Assembly (NCBI GenBank): GCA_028877275.1
Contig: JAPPFP010000026.1
Span: forward strand, 186,001 to 250,000
Source: Acidobacteriota bacterium
GTDB lineage: Bacteria > Acidobacteriota > Thermoanaerobaculia > Multivoradales > Multivoraceae
Length of the DNA: 64,000 bases
Direction: 5' to 3'
In this document: one piece after another, positions 7,964-16,355 of the stretch
Layout: each line of letters opens with the position of its first letter
Numbering within the stretch: the first letter of the stretch is position 1
Notes under the pieces: generated by a model
Told to the model about the DNA's origin: nothing
What the model saw: the letters and a program-made list of their open reading frames with translations, nothing else
Databases searched by the model: none
Translations under genes and position numbers: made by a program

Positions 7964-8911
7964 CTAGTCCTTCAGTGCCTGCCAGACCGCCTTTGCGATC
8001 TGAATGTCCTGGACCGCGACACCGGTCAGGTCCGCGATGGTGATCTCGTCCTCGTCCGAGCGCCCCCTGGCCTTGCCGGCGATGATGTCGCCCAGTTCGA
8101 CGAGACCGGTTTCGGTCACATGGCCGCCCGCTACCGCGTAGTGCGACTCTCCGTGGTCCATGCACTGCGACAGTGAATCGACCACACAGACACCGGCTCT
8201 TGCGAACAGCGCCGGGTCCAGTTCCTGTTTGCCGGGCGCATCGCTTCCCATCGCGGTGAGGTGAGTGCCCGGCCGGATCCACTCGCTGCGGACAAGAGCA
8301 CTCCTCGCCGCCGTGGCGGTGACGATCAGGTTGCTGTTCTCGCAGAGGTCCTGAAGGGTCTCGGCTATCTGTACATCGAAGCCGGAATCGGACAGCTCGT
8401 TCCGGTACGCCGCCGACTGTTCGCGGCGTCGCGCCCAGACCCGGACCCGGTCGCAATCGCGCGCATGGCGCAGGTACTGCAACTGCATGCGGGCCTGCAT
8501 GCCCGCACCGACGATGCCGATGCACTCGACCGCGTCGGGGGCGAGATAGCGGGCCGCGATGCAGCCCGCGATGGCGGTTCGCACATCGGTCAGGTAGCCC
8601 GCGTCGTCCAGCAGGGCCAATGTCTCGCCGGTCTCCGCCGACAGGACGATCATCATTCCGTGGCCCGTGGGAAGACCGCGCGAGACGTTCTCATGGAAGC
8701 CGGTCGCGATCTTGACGACGAAGACCTCATCGCCGTGGATGTGACCGTACTTGATGTGGCAATCGCCCGGCGGCGTGTCGAATCCCAGATAGCCGACGGC
8801 AGGAACCGTCGCCGCACCGGTCGACAGCGCCACGAATCCGGCTTCGATCAACTCGATGGCGGCGGGTACGTCGAGAACGGATCTGATCTCGTCAAGGCCT
8901 GCCGATCGCAT
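7964..8911 (-). CDS. Ornithine cyclodeaminase/mu-crystallin family dehydrogenase
   Basis: A 315-residue NAD(P)-dependent enzyme. The Rossmann motif IGIVGAGMQARMQLQYL, the upstream TDVRTAIAGCIAARYL segment and the later GSDAPGKQELDP motif are diagnostic of the ornithine cyclodeaminase family. Members also include delta1-pyrroline-2-carboxylate reductase, iminosuccinate reductase (BhcD) and EutC. Two contexts suggest candidates: the nearby hydroxyproline-type enzyme (reduction of pyrroline-2-carboxylate), or the divergent threonine-dehydratase-type neighbour, a pairing seen in BhcB/BhcD and EutB/EutC. The ATG at 8911 was chosen because it begins the conserved region. A TAGTAT -10 ends seven bases upstream of it, pointing to a leaderless or nearly leaderless mRNA. 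Confidence 0.9.
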   Translation of the reverse strand: MRSAGLDEIRSVLDVPAAIELIEAGFVALSTGAATVPAVGYLGFDTPPGDCHIKYGHIHGDEVFVVKIATGFHENVSRGLPTGHGMMIVLSAETGETLALLDDAGYLTDVRTAIAGCIAARYLAPDAVECIGIVGAGMQARMQLQYLRHARDCDRVRVWARRREQSAAYRNELSDSGFDVQIAETLQDLCENSNLIVTATAARSALVRSEWIRPGTHLTAMGSDAPGKQELDPALFARAGVCVVDSLSQCMDHGESHYAVAGGHVTETGLVELGDIIAGKARGRSDEDEITIADLTGVAVQDIQIAKAVWQALKD

Positions 8912-8918
8912 TCCGAAA

Positions 8919-8925
8919 ATACTAT
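8919..8925. promoter_or_regulatory. Shared bidirectional -10 element
   Basis: The seven bases ATACTAT read as TACTAT on the plus strand (8920-8925) and as TAGTAT on the minus strand (8924-8919), so one AT-rich element can act as a -10 in both directions. On the minus strand a CTGTCA hexamer lies 17 bases upstream (8947-8942), giving a reasonable -35. On the plus strand I found no good -35. The element sits in the middle of a 29-base gap between divergent genes, so it is the only obvious promoter for both. Confidence 0.5.
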
Positions 8926-8940
8926 GGCGGGAACGACGCC

Positions 8941-9906
8941 ATGACAGACCACCCGACTCTCGGTGACATCGTCCGGGCGCGGCAGCGCCTGGGGGATCAT
9001 CTGCGGCCGACACCGCTCGAAGATGCCGCCGATCTCGGCGCCGGGACGTTTCTCAAACTGGAGAACGCCAATCGGACACACTCGTTCAAGATACGCGGAG
9101 CGCTGAACGCCATGCTGTCGCTGGACGAGAAGGCGCTGGCCCGGGGCATCGTCGCCGCATCTTCGGGCAACTTCGCGATGGCGGTCGCTTACGCCGCGCG
9201 TCTGTGCGGTGCATCGGCACAGATTCTGATGCCCGTCACAACGCCGAAGAAGAAGGTGAGCGGAGTACGCCGCTACGGCGCCGGTGCTGCCGAAGCGGTG
9301 CTCTTCGGTGACAATTTCGATCAGGCCGAGGCCGAAGCCCTGCGCCGCGCCCGGGGCGGCCTGACCTGGTTGTCACCCTACAACGACAGGCGGGTGATCG
9401 CCGGGGCCGGCACGATCGGTGTCGAGATCACCTCCGAGTTGCCGCGGGTCGAACGGGTGCTGGTCCCGGTGGGCGGCGGCGGCCTGATTTCCGGCGTTGC
9501 CACCGCCCTCAAGGAGCTCAACCCCGCGGTCGAGGTCATCGGCGTGAGCGCCGAATCGACGCCGGCGATGTTCAACGTCTTCCACGACAGCGACAGACCA
9601 CAGGTCTGGGACACCCTTGCCGAGGCGCTCTCGGGGGACATCGAGCCGGGCTCGATGACGGTGCCGATCTGCAGGCGCTACCTGGACGATGTGGTGCTCG
9701 TTGCCGAGGATCAGATCGCGTCGGCGATGCGGTTCCTGGTCGATGTGCAGGGCTGCGTGGTCGAAGGCGGCGGCGCGGTCGGTGTGGCGGCCCTCTTGCA
9801 GGGCAAGGTACCGCGCGACGGCAAGACCACCGCGGTGGTCGTCAGCGGCGGCAATGTCGACGGAGAGACGTTGCGGCGGGTTCTCCAGCTCCCTGAAGGC
9901 GCGTAG
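8941..9906 (+). CDS. Threonine dehydratase/serine racemase-type PLP enzyme
   Basis: A 321-residue fold-type II PLP enzyme. The cofactor lysine is Lys50 in HSFKIRGALNAM, the substrate loop is ASSGNFAMAVAYAA, and the phosphate-binding glycine loop is VPVGGGGLISGVA. There is no C-terminal ACT domain, so it resembles catabolic threonine/serine dehydratases, serine racemase, threo-3-hydroxyaspartate ammonia-lyase, BhcB and EutB rather than biosynthetic IlvA. It likely removes water and ammonia from a beta-hydroxy amino acid. ATG 8941 fits the usual short leader before the LRPTPL motif. It is divergent from an ornithine-cyclodeaminase-family gene, a recurrent functional pairing, and is followed after 2 bases by a small hypothetical gene. 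Confidence 0.92.
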   Translation: MTDHPTLGDIVRARQRLGDHLRPTPLEDAADLGAGTFLKLENANRTHSFKIRGALNAMLSLDEKALARGIVAASSGNFAMAVAYAARLCGASAQILMPVTTPKKKVSGVRRYGAGAAEAVLFGDNFDQAEAEALRRARGGLTWLSPYNDRRVIAGAGTIGVEITSELPRVERVLVPVGGGGLISGVATALKELNPAVEVIGVSAESTPAMFNVFHDSDRPQVWDTLAEALSGDIEPGSMTVPICRRYLDDVVLVAEDQIASAMRFLVDVQGCVVEGGGAVGVAALLQGKVPRDGKTTAVVVSGGNVDGETLRRVLQLPEGA

Positions 9907-9908
9907 CC

Positions 9909-10181
9909 GTGCCCGGTGACGTTCTCCGGCGCCTGGGAGATCTCCTCCGGCGTGAACTCGAGGCGGAGGGCCTTCATGTGGAGACCGCCACCGAGGACGG
10001 CGAGCCGGTCCTGGTCGTCGGCGAAATGAAGGTCTACCCTCGCCGGCTGCTCGAAGGGCAGATGGCCGAAGCGGGCGACCACGAGGCGGTCGATCTCGAC
10101 TGGCTCGCCAAGGCCCATCGCACCTACTTCCGTAACCTCCGGCGCTTCCATCCGAGTCTGGTCACGCCGTCGGCTTCCTGA
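9909..10181 (+). CDS. Small hypothetical protein
   Basis: A predicted 90-residue soluble, acidic protein starting at GTG 9909, two bases after the stop of the dehydratase gene. It has no signal peptide or membrane segment. The sequence contains a helix-rich start (DVLRRLGDLLRRELEAEG), a short beta-like stretch VLVVGEMKVYPRRL and a C-terminal helix DLDWLAKAHRTYFRNLRRF. I do not recognise a family. Tight coupling to the upstream enzyme and codon use like its neighbours support it being real, but its function is unknown. Confidence 0.5.
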   Translation: MPGDVLRRLGDLLRRELEAEGLHVETATEDGEPVLVVGEMKVYPRRLLEGQMAEAGDHEAVDLDWLAKAHRTYFRNLRRFHPSLVTPSAS

Positions 10182-10203
10182 CGCGACGTACACTTGGCGG
10201 CCG

Positions 10204-11247
10204 ATGCGGACCGCTCTGACCCGTCGATCGATCATCTTCTGTCTCGCGGCGGCCGCGGCCGTGGCGGGCTGTGGAGGCGACGGCAGGACGCCCCTGGTGG
10301 TGTACTCGCCGCATGGGCGCGACCTGCTGACGGTCGTCGAGCAGGCGTACGAGCAGACCCGGCCCGACGTCGACGTGCGCTGGCTCGATATGGGGTCGCA
10401 GGAGGTCTACGACCGGATCCGTTCGGAGCGGGCGAACCCGCAGGCGGATGTCTGGTTCGGCGGTCCGGCGACGATCCTGGCGCGGGGCGCCGCCGAGGGC
10501 CTGCTGGCGCCGTCCGAGCCGTCCTGGGCCGCGGCCCTCGATCCGGCCGACCGGCATCCGGAGGGGCTCTACTACACGCTGTACCAGACGCCGACGATCA
10601 TCGTCTACAACCGCGACGCGATCAGCGAAGAGGAGGCGCCGGCGGACTGGGACGATCTGCTCGACGAACGCTGGCACGACGAGGTCGTGATCCGCGATCC
10701 TCTGGCCAGCGGCACGATGCGGACGATCTTCGGCAAGGTCCTCTCCGACTCGGTGGTCGAGACCGGCGGCACGGAGGCCGGCTTCGACTGGCTGCGACGG
10801 CTCGACGGCCAGACCCGGGAGTACGTCCACAGCCCGGCGGTCCTGCACGAGAAGCTGACCCGCCAGGAAGGCGTGCTGACCCTCTGGGAGATGACCGACA
10901 CGCTTTCCCTCATCGATCGCGGCGCGCCGATCGCCTACCGCTTTCCGGCGAGCGGCACGGCGGTGATCCAGGATTCGGTCGGTGTCGTCGCCGGCTCGGG
11001 CAGCCACGACGAGGCGGAGGCCTTCCTCGACTGGCTCGGTTCGCCCGAAGCGCTCGGGCTGGCGGTGCGGGAAGCGTTCCGGTTGCCGGCACGAGGCGAC
11101 CTGGATGCGGAAGTGCTCGCTCCGTGGGTAGCCGACGTCCAGTCGCGACTCCGCCGCGCCGAAGTCGACTGGCAGATGATCGAGGAGAACGGCGCCGCGT
11201 GGATGGCGGAGTGGGACAGGGCCGTTCGCGGCCAGGGCGGAGGATGA
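10204..11247 (+). CDS. ABC transporter substrate-binding lipoprotein, Fe3+/thiamine type
   Basis: A 347-residue periplasmic binding protein. The N-terminus has twin arginines (LTRRSIIF), a hydrophobic core and the lipobox VAGC, so it is a lipoprotein, perhaps Tat-exported. The mature region LVVYSPHGRDLLTVVEQAY followed by ADVWFGGPATILARGAAEG and YQTPTIIVYNRD matches the FbpA/AfuA-ThiB-like binding-protein class. Members bind ferric ion, thiamine, 2-aminoethylphosphonate or other small anions, and the ligand cannot be fixed here. ATG 10204 follows a TACACT -10-like hexamer by nine bases. It is the first gene of a three-gene ABC importer operon with the ATPase and the fused permease. Confidence 0.88.
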   Translation: MRTALTRRSIIFCLAAAAAVAGCGGDGRTPLVVYSPHGRDLLTVVEQAYEQTRPDVDVRWLDMGSQEVYDRIRSERANPQADVWFGGPATILARGAAEGLLAPSEPSWAAALDPADRHPEGLYYTLYQTPTIIVYNRDAISEEEAPADWDDLLDERWHDEVVIRDPLASGTMRTIFGKVLSDSVVETGGTEAGFDWLRRLDGQTREYVHSPAVLHEKLTRQEGVLTLWEMTDTLSLIDRGAPIAYRFPASGTAVIQDSVGVVAGSGSHDEAEAFLDWLGSPEALGLAVREAFRLPARGDLDAEVLAPWVADVQSRLRRAEVDWQMIEENGAAWMAEWDRAVRGQGGG

Positions 11248-11276
11248 CCGGGCGCGCTTCCGCCACGGGCTGCTGA

Positions 11277-12374
11277 GTGACTGCGTCCGGGGTCTCCGTC
11301 CGCTTCGACGACGTCTCCAAGGCGTTCGACGACACCGTCGTGCTCGCCGGCGTCTCGCTGACGGTGGAACCGGGCGAGATCTTCGCCCTCCTGGGGCCAA
11401 GCGGTAGCGGCAAGACGACGATGCTGCGCCTGCTGGCGGGCTTCGAACAGCTCGATCGGGGCCGGCTGCTGATCGCGGACGAGGCGGTCGAGCACCTGCC
11501 GCCGGCGCGCCGGGGCGTGGGCATGCTGTTCCAGAGCTACGCGCTCTTCCCGCACCTGAGCGTGGCCGAGAACGTCGCCTTCGGGCTGAAGGTCCGGAGC
11601 GGCACGCAGGGCGAGACGGAGGCCCGCGTGGCCGAGATGCTGGAACTCGTACGCCTTTCCGGCTTCGAACAGCGGCGGATCGCCGAGCTTTCGGGCGGCC
11701 AGCAGCAGCGGGTGGCTCTGGCCCGGGCGCTGGCGCCACGGCCGCGGGTGCTGTTGCTCGACGAGCCGCTCTCCAATCTCGATCCGGCATTGCGCGAGGA
11801 AACCCGGGCCGACCTGCGGCGGACGGTCAAGCAGACGGGCATCACGACGGTGCTGGTGACCCACGAGCAGGAGGAGGCCTTCGAACTCGGTGAGCGGATC
11901 GGCCTGCTGAACGAGGGAGGTCTGGAGCAGGTCGGAGGACCGGCGGAGCTCTACCGGGATCCGGCTTCCCGTTTCGTGGCCACCTTCGTCGGCCGCTGCT
12001 CCGTGCTGGCGGGGGTCGTGAAGGAGCGGCATGGCGGCGACGAACTGACGGTGCACCTCGCGTCGCAGCCAGAGGCTCCACCCTGGCGCTGCCGGGGTAG
12101 CGGCGAACTCGCCGTGGACGACCGGGTCGACGTCTGTGTTCGTCCCGAGGCCGTACGACTCGAGACGGGCGGGGGACCGGGGCTTCCCGGCGAGATCGAG
12201 GCCGAGCGCTTCACCGGCAGCAACAGCTTCTACACGGTGCGGCTCGCGGCGGGACCGACCGTCGAGGTGGCGATGCCGGGAACGGCGGCGGGCTTGAGCG
12301 GCGCCTGTGTCGTGCGGCAGCTTGCCGGAGAGTTGCCGTCCACCTTTGCGGCGGCGGCGGAGTCCGGTCCTTGA
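11277..12374 (+). CDS. ABC transporter ATP-binding protein, Fe3+/spermidine-type importer
   Basis: A 365-residue ATPase with every nucleotide-binding motif: Walker A GPSGSGKT, Q-loop LFQSYALFPHLSV, signature LSGGQQQRVALARAL, Walker B LLLDEPLSNLD and the switch His in VTHEQEEA. The C-terminal third resembles a TOBE_2 regulatory domain (RPEAVRLETGG), as in FbpC, PotA and MalK-like subunits. It powers the importer formed with the adjacent binding protein and permease. GTG 11277 was chosen because an in-frame TGA lies immediately before it. Its stop overlaps the permease start by 4 bases. Confidence 0.93.
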   Translation: MTASGVSVRFDDVSKAFDDTVVLAGVSLTVEPGEIFALLGPSGSGKTTMLRLLAGFEQLDRGRLLIADEAVEHLPPARRGVGMLFQSYALFPHLSVAENVAFGLKVRSGTQGETEARVAEMLELVRLSGFEQRRIAELSGGQQQRVALARALAPRPRVLLLDEPLSNLDPALREETRADLRRTVKQTGITTVLVTHEQEEAFELGERIGLLNEGGLEQVGGPAELYRDPASRFVATFVGRCSVLAGVVKERHGGDELTVHLASQPEAPPWRCRGSGELAVDDRVDVCVRPEAVRLETGGGPGLPGEIEAERFTGSNSFYTVRLAAGPTVEVAMPGTAAGLSGACVVRQLAGELPSTFAAAAESGP

Positions 12375-14059
12375 GCGCCGCCGGAGCGGGCCGCGGGGCG
12401 CCGCAGCTCCGCTCGCTCATGCCGTGGCTGGTGCTGGCGTTCCTGGTCTGGCTCGTCGGCTACCCGCTGCTGGTGGTCGCGGCGGAGGCCTTCGGCATCG
12501 GCAGCCCCGGTGGAGGCGGCCCGACGACCGAGGCGTTCCGGTCCTTCTTCACCCGCCCCGACGAGTGGAACGCGATGTGGCGGACCCTGTGGATCTCGGT
12601 GCTCTCCACCTTGGCCGCGGCCGCGATCGGCGTGCCGCTCGGCTTCCTGTTCGAGCGCAACGAGATTCCGGGCCGGCGCCTGCTCGGCGCGCTGGTCGCG
12701 TTGCCGGTGGCGCTGCCGCCCCTGGTCGGCGTCATCGCGTTTCTCTTCCTCTACGGCGAGAGCGGGCTGGCGGCGCGCGGGCTCCAGAGCCTGGGGCTCG
12801 ACGTGTCCTGGCGCCTCACCGGAGCCTGGGCGATCCTCCTGGTCCACGCGTACTCGATGTACGTCTACTTCTACCTGTTCACCCGGGCCGGGCTGTCCGG
12901 GCAGGACGGCGCGGCTATCGAGGCGGCGCAGAGCCTGGGCGCGAGCCGCTCGCAGATCCTCTTCCGGGTCACCCTGCCGCGGCTCCGGCCGGCTCTTGCC
13001 GGGGCGACTCTCCTTACCTTCATGACGTCGCTCGGATCGTTCTCGGCGCCCTACATCTTCGGCGGCGGCTTCCGGGTGATGACGACCCAGATCGTCGCCT
13101 CCAAGCTGAACGGGGAGTTGCGCATGGCGTACGTCGAAACGACGATGTTGGCGCTGCTCGCCTTCGCCTCGTTGCTTCTGCTCCGCAAGATCGATCCGGG
13201 CCTGGACCTGGCGTCGGGAGCGCGGGGCACGCCGCCGGCGCGTCGGCGACTGCACAGCCGGGGCGCGCGGATCGGCGCCGCGGCTGGCGGCTGGGTGCTG
13301 GCCGGCGTGCTCCTGCTGCCGCACGCCACGCTGATCCTGATGTCGCTCGTGCCACCGAACACCTGGACCGTGGAGGCGTTCCCGCCGGTGCTCGGGCTAG
13401 TCAACTACGGCGATCTCCTGTCATCGACCGAACGGCTGCGGCCGGCGTTGAACTCGATCTGGATGGCCGCCGCGGCGACGCTGGCGGCGGTGGTGGTCGG
13501 CGTGATGGCGGCGCGGCTGTCGCTCCGGCGCGGCGGCCTGCCGGGACGGGCCCTGGAGGCGATGATGACCCTGCCCTGGGCGATACCCGGCACCGTGTTC
13601 GCTCTGGCCCTGGCGGCGGCGATGAGCGTCAACGCGCCCTGGGTCGGCCGCTTCGTGCTGGTGGGCACGCTCTGGATCCTGCCGCTGGCCTACCTGGTCC
13701 GCTCGCTGCCGCTCACCGGGCGTTCCATCTTCGCGGGCCTGCGCCAGCTCGACCCGCGCCTTGAGGAGGCCGCGGCGAGTCTCGGAGCCGGTTCGTTGAG
13801 AACGGTGCTGCAGATCGTGCTGCCCCTGCTGCGGCCGGCCGTGATCGCGGGCGCGGGCCTCGCCTTCATCACCATGCTCGGCGACTTCGTGACCTCGATC
13901 GTGCTCTACACCTACGACACCCGTCCCATCTCGATCGAGATCCAGTCCAGCCTGCGAATCCAGGAGACGGGGATCGCCGCCGCCTACGGCGTGCTGCTGA
14001 TGGTGTTGAGCGCGGCCGCCTTCATCGCCTGGGACGACCGGGCCGGCGGCCGGCTCTGA
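12371..14059 (+). CDS. ABC transporter permease, two fused permease domains (FbpB-like)
   Basis: A 562-residue membrane protein with about 12 helices, equal to two fused BPD_transp_1 domains as in FbpB/AfuB/ThiP. Both ATPase-contact EAA loops are visible: EAAQSLGASRSQILFRVTLP in the N-terminal half and EEAAASLGAGSLRTVL in the C-terminal half. The start is TTG 12371 in a TTGA overlap with the ATPase stop, so translation is coupled. It forms the channel of the ABC importer. The substrate is likely iron or a small organic cation or anion, by family only. Confidence 0.92.
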   Translation: MSAAGAGRGAPQLRSLMPWLVLAFLVWLVGYPLLVVAAEAFGIGSPGGGGPTTEAFRSFFTRPDEWNAMWRTLWISVLSTLAAAAIGVPLGFLFERNEIPGRRLLGALVALPVALPPLVGVIAFLFLYGESGLAARGLQSLGLDVSWRLTGAWAILLVHAYSMYVYFYLFTRAGLSGQDGAAIEAAQSLGASRSQILFRVTLPRLRPALAGATLLTFMTSLGSFSAPYIFGGGFRVMTTQIVASKLNGELRMAYVETTMLALLAFASLLLLRKIDPGLDLASGARGTPPARRRLHSRGARIGAAAGGWVLAGVLLLPHATLILMSLVPPNTWTVEAFPPVLGLVNYGDLLSSTERLRPALNSIWMAAAATLAAVVVGVMAARLSLRRGGLPGRALEAMMTLPWAIPGTVFALALAAAMSVNAPWVGRFVLVGTLWILPLAYLVRSLPLTGRSIFAGLRQLDPRLEEAAASLGAGSLRTVLQIVLPLLRPAVIAGAGLAFITMLGDFVTSIVLYTYDTRPISIEIQSSLRIQETGIAAAYGVLLMVLSAAAFIAWDDRAGGRL

Positions 14060-14060
14060 C

Positions 14061-15233
14061 GTGTCGCGGCTGATCGACCATCGCCTGGCGGCGCTCATGG
14101 TCGTCGCCTTCGTCAGCACGCTGGGCGAGTTCCTGGTGGTGGCGCTCCTGCCGTTCTACGCCGAGCGCTACGGCGCGACGCCCCTGGAAGTCGGCGCCCT
14201 GGTGTCCGCCTTCGCCCTGGCGTCGATGGCGACAGCACCGCTCTGGGGCCGGCTCGCCGACCGGAGAGGCCGCCGGCCGGCGCTGCTCCTCGGCCTCGTG
14301 GTCTCGGCCGCTGGCTACCTGCTCTTCGGCCTGGCCCAGTCGCTCGAACTGCTGCTCCTGGCCCGTCTGGTGCACGGAGTCGGCGGCGGCACGGTGCCGG
14401 TCGTGTTCGCCTACATCGCCGACTCGGTGACCGGGGAACGCCGCGCCGAGGGGATCGGCTGGGTCACCGCGGTCACGAGTTCCGCGGCGATGATCGGCCC
14501 GGCCGTAGGCGGGCTCGCCGGCCAGCTTCATCCGGCCGGCGCGGGCGCCGTGGCCGCGGCCTTCAGCCTGGCGGCGGCGGTGTTCGCGCGCTTCTGGCTC
14601 CCGGAGTCACGACGGAGAAGGGAGGAGGAGCACACAGAGGAGACGCGCTACTCGATCCTCGCCGCGGTCGGCCGGGTGGCCGTGCAGCCACTGCGTCCGC
14701 TCAACCTGCTGATCTGGATCTACGCCGCCGGACAGATCGGCATGGCGGGAATGACCGCGATCATCGGTCTCTACCTCGGGCGCCGCTTCGGGGTGGACGA
14801 GTCGAACATCGGCCTCTTCTTCTTCTACCTGGGCGGCCTGTCCATCGCCTTCCGCGTCTTCGTTCTGGGACCGGCCGTTCGGCGTTTCGGCGAGGTCAGG
14901 GTCCTGCGCGCCGGCGCCGTGAGCTTCGGCGTCGGGTTGATCGCCATTCCCTTCGCCACGGGTCTCTGGGCGCTCGGAGCGGCGATCTTTCTCGTCCCTC
15001 TGGGAACGTCGCTGCTCTTCCCCTGCACGACATCCCAAGTCTCGAAGCGCGCCCCGGGAAGCGGCGTCGTCGGGCAGGTGCTGGGCGTGCAGCAGGCTTA
15101 CGGCAACGGCAGCAAGATCGCGGCGCCGCTGGTCGCGGCCTACATGTTCCAGGCTGTGTCGCCTGAGGCGCCGTTCGTCGCGATCGGGGCGATCCTGATC
15201 GTCGCGGCGGTGATGTCCGTGCGGTTGCGGTGA
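14061..15233 (+). CDS. MFS transporter
   Basis: A 390-residue major facilitator protein with 12 predicted helices. The family motif A between helices 2 and 3 reads GRLADRRGRRPALL, and the helix-4/5 region GGGTVPVVFAYIADSVTGERR resembles TetA/drug-proton antiporters. A short charged central loop (RRRREEEHTEETR) divides the two halves. GTG 14061 lies one base after the permease stop, so it may be in the ABC operon. It is probably an exporter of a drug-like or metabolite compound; the substrate is unknown. Confidence 0.9.
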   Translation: MSRLIDHRLAALMVVAFVSTLGEFLVVALLPFYAERYGATPLEVGALVSAFALASMATAPLWGRLADRRGRRPALLLGLVVSAAGYLLFGLAQSLELLLLARLVHGVGGGTVPVVFAYIADSVTGERRAEGIGWVTAVTSSAAMIGPAVGGLAGQLHPAGAGAVAAAFSLAAAVFARFWLPESRRRREEEHTEETRYSILAAVGRVAVQPLRPLNLLIWIYAAGQIGMAGMTAIIGLYLGRRFGVDESNIGLFFFYLGGLSIAFRVFVLGPAVRRFGEVRVLRAGAVSFGVGLIAIPFATGLWALGAAIFLVPLGTSLLFPCTTSQVSKRAPGSGVVGQVLGVQQAYGNGSKIAAPLVAAYMFQAVSPEAPFVAIGAILIVAAVMSVRLR

Positions 15234-15266
15234 GCGGCTAGGCTGGTGGAACAGGGAGGTACAGGC

Positions 15267-16355
15267 ATGCCGGAGTTCTCGTTGTCCGCGCTGTCGGCCG
15301 GCACCCTGCTCGAGGCGGCGGGGATGCTGCTGCTGTTCATCGGCTTTCTCTTCGTGGGTTCGATGGTCCTGCCGGGCCGCCGGGTCGCGGGGCCCGCGCT
15401 CGAGGGAGAAACGCGCGTCTACAAGCTGAACGGCCTTCCCCTCTTCCTGGTCACCGTGACCCTGGGAGTCGTCGCCCAGGGGTTCGGGTGGTTCTCCTTC
15501 TCCGTGCTGCACACGCACTTCGCCGCGCTGTTCGTCGTCGCGAACGTGTTCGCCCTGGCCGCGTCCGCCTGGCTCTATCTCAGGGGAGCACGGGCCGGGA
15601 GTACCTCCTCGGGAGATGGTCGGAGCTTCCTCATGGGGTCGGAGCTCAACCCGATCTGCTGCGGCGTCGACCTGAAGATGTTCAGCTACCGCCCGTCGCT
15701 CATCGGCCTGGCGGTGTTCAACCTGTCGTTCGCCGCCGTCCAGTTCGAAACCGACGGCCGGCTGACCTTGGCGATGACCGTGTACCAGGCCATCACCTTC
15801 GTGTACGTGTTCAACTACTTCCAGTTCGAGTACGGCATGGTCCACACGTGGGACATCATCGCCGAGCGTTTCGGCCTGGGCCTGGTCTGGGGCGACTACG
15901 TCCTGGTGCCGTTCTTCTACTGCCTTTCCGGGTGGTGGCTGGTCGACGCGCCGGACGTTCTGCCTCCGGTGGCGGCGGCCGGGATCGTCCTGCTCGCCGC
16001 CTTCGGCTTCTGGCTCTTCCGCGGCGCCAACGAGCAGAAACACCGCTTCAAGCAGGATCCGAACGTCAGGATCTGGGGGCGACCGGCCGAAACCCTGGAC
16101 GGGCGTTTGCTGGTGTCCGGTTTCTGGGGCAAGGGGCGACACCTCAACTACACCGGCGAGATCTGCGTCTACCTTGCGTTCACCCTGACCACCGGCTTCG
16201 TGTCCTGGGTGCCCTTCCTGGTCCCGGCGTGGCTCACCGGGCTGCTGCTGCATCGTTCGAGGCGGGACGACCGCCGCTGCCGCGCCAAGTACGGTGAACT
16301 CTGGGAGCGCTACACGAAGCGGGTGCGCTACTCCGTGTTGCCGTTCATTCCGTAG
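15267..16355 (+). CDS. ERG4/ERG24 family sterol reductase (delta-14 or related)
   Basis: A 362-residue integral membrane protein with about nine helices, homologous in pattern to eukaryotic sterol C14/C7/C24(28) reductases and the lamin B receptor C-terminus. Signature segments are ELNPICCGVDLKMF (family LNPRxxxxDLKxF), FQFEYGMVHTWDI, the NADPH-site region GANEQKHRFKQDP, LVSGFWGKGRHLNYTGE and the final block RRDDRRCRAKYGELWERY followed by VLPFIP. The family reduces double bonds in the sterol nucleus or side chain with NADPH. Members are scarce in bacteria. ATG 15267 is supported by GGGAGGT six bases upstream. No other sterol gene is in the window. Its 3' end overlaps vapC on the opposite strand by 28 bases. 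Confidence 0.88.
   Translation: MPEFSLSALSAGTLLEAAGMLLLFIGFLFVGSMVLPGRRVAGPALEGETRVYKLNGLPLFLVTVTLGVVAQGFGWFSFSVLHTHFAALFVVANVFALAASAWLYLRGARAGSTSSGDGRSFLMGSELNPICCGVDLKMFSYRPSLIGLAVFNLSFAAVQFETDGRLTLAMTVYQAITFVYVFNYFQFEYGMVHTWDIIAERFGLGLVWGDYVLVPFFYCLSGWWLVDAPDVLPPVAAAGIVLLAAFGFWLFRGANEQKHRFKQDPNVRIWGRPAETLDGRLLVSGFWGKGRHLNYTGEICVYLAFTLTTGFVSWVPFLVPAWLTGLLLHRSRRDDRRCRAKYGELWERYTKRVRYSVLPFIP

Noticed and set aside
7964..9906. Naming the pair eutC/eutB or bhcD/bhcB
   Set aside because: Other genes of the ectoine or beta-hydroxyaspartate pathways are missing, and family motifs alone do not separate the options.
11244..11276. Ten-codon ATG-to-TGA frame directly before the ABC ATPase
   Set aside because: Could be a leader peptide, but nothing in its codons suggests attenuation. 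It is more likely chance.
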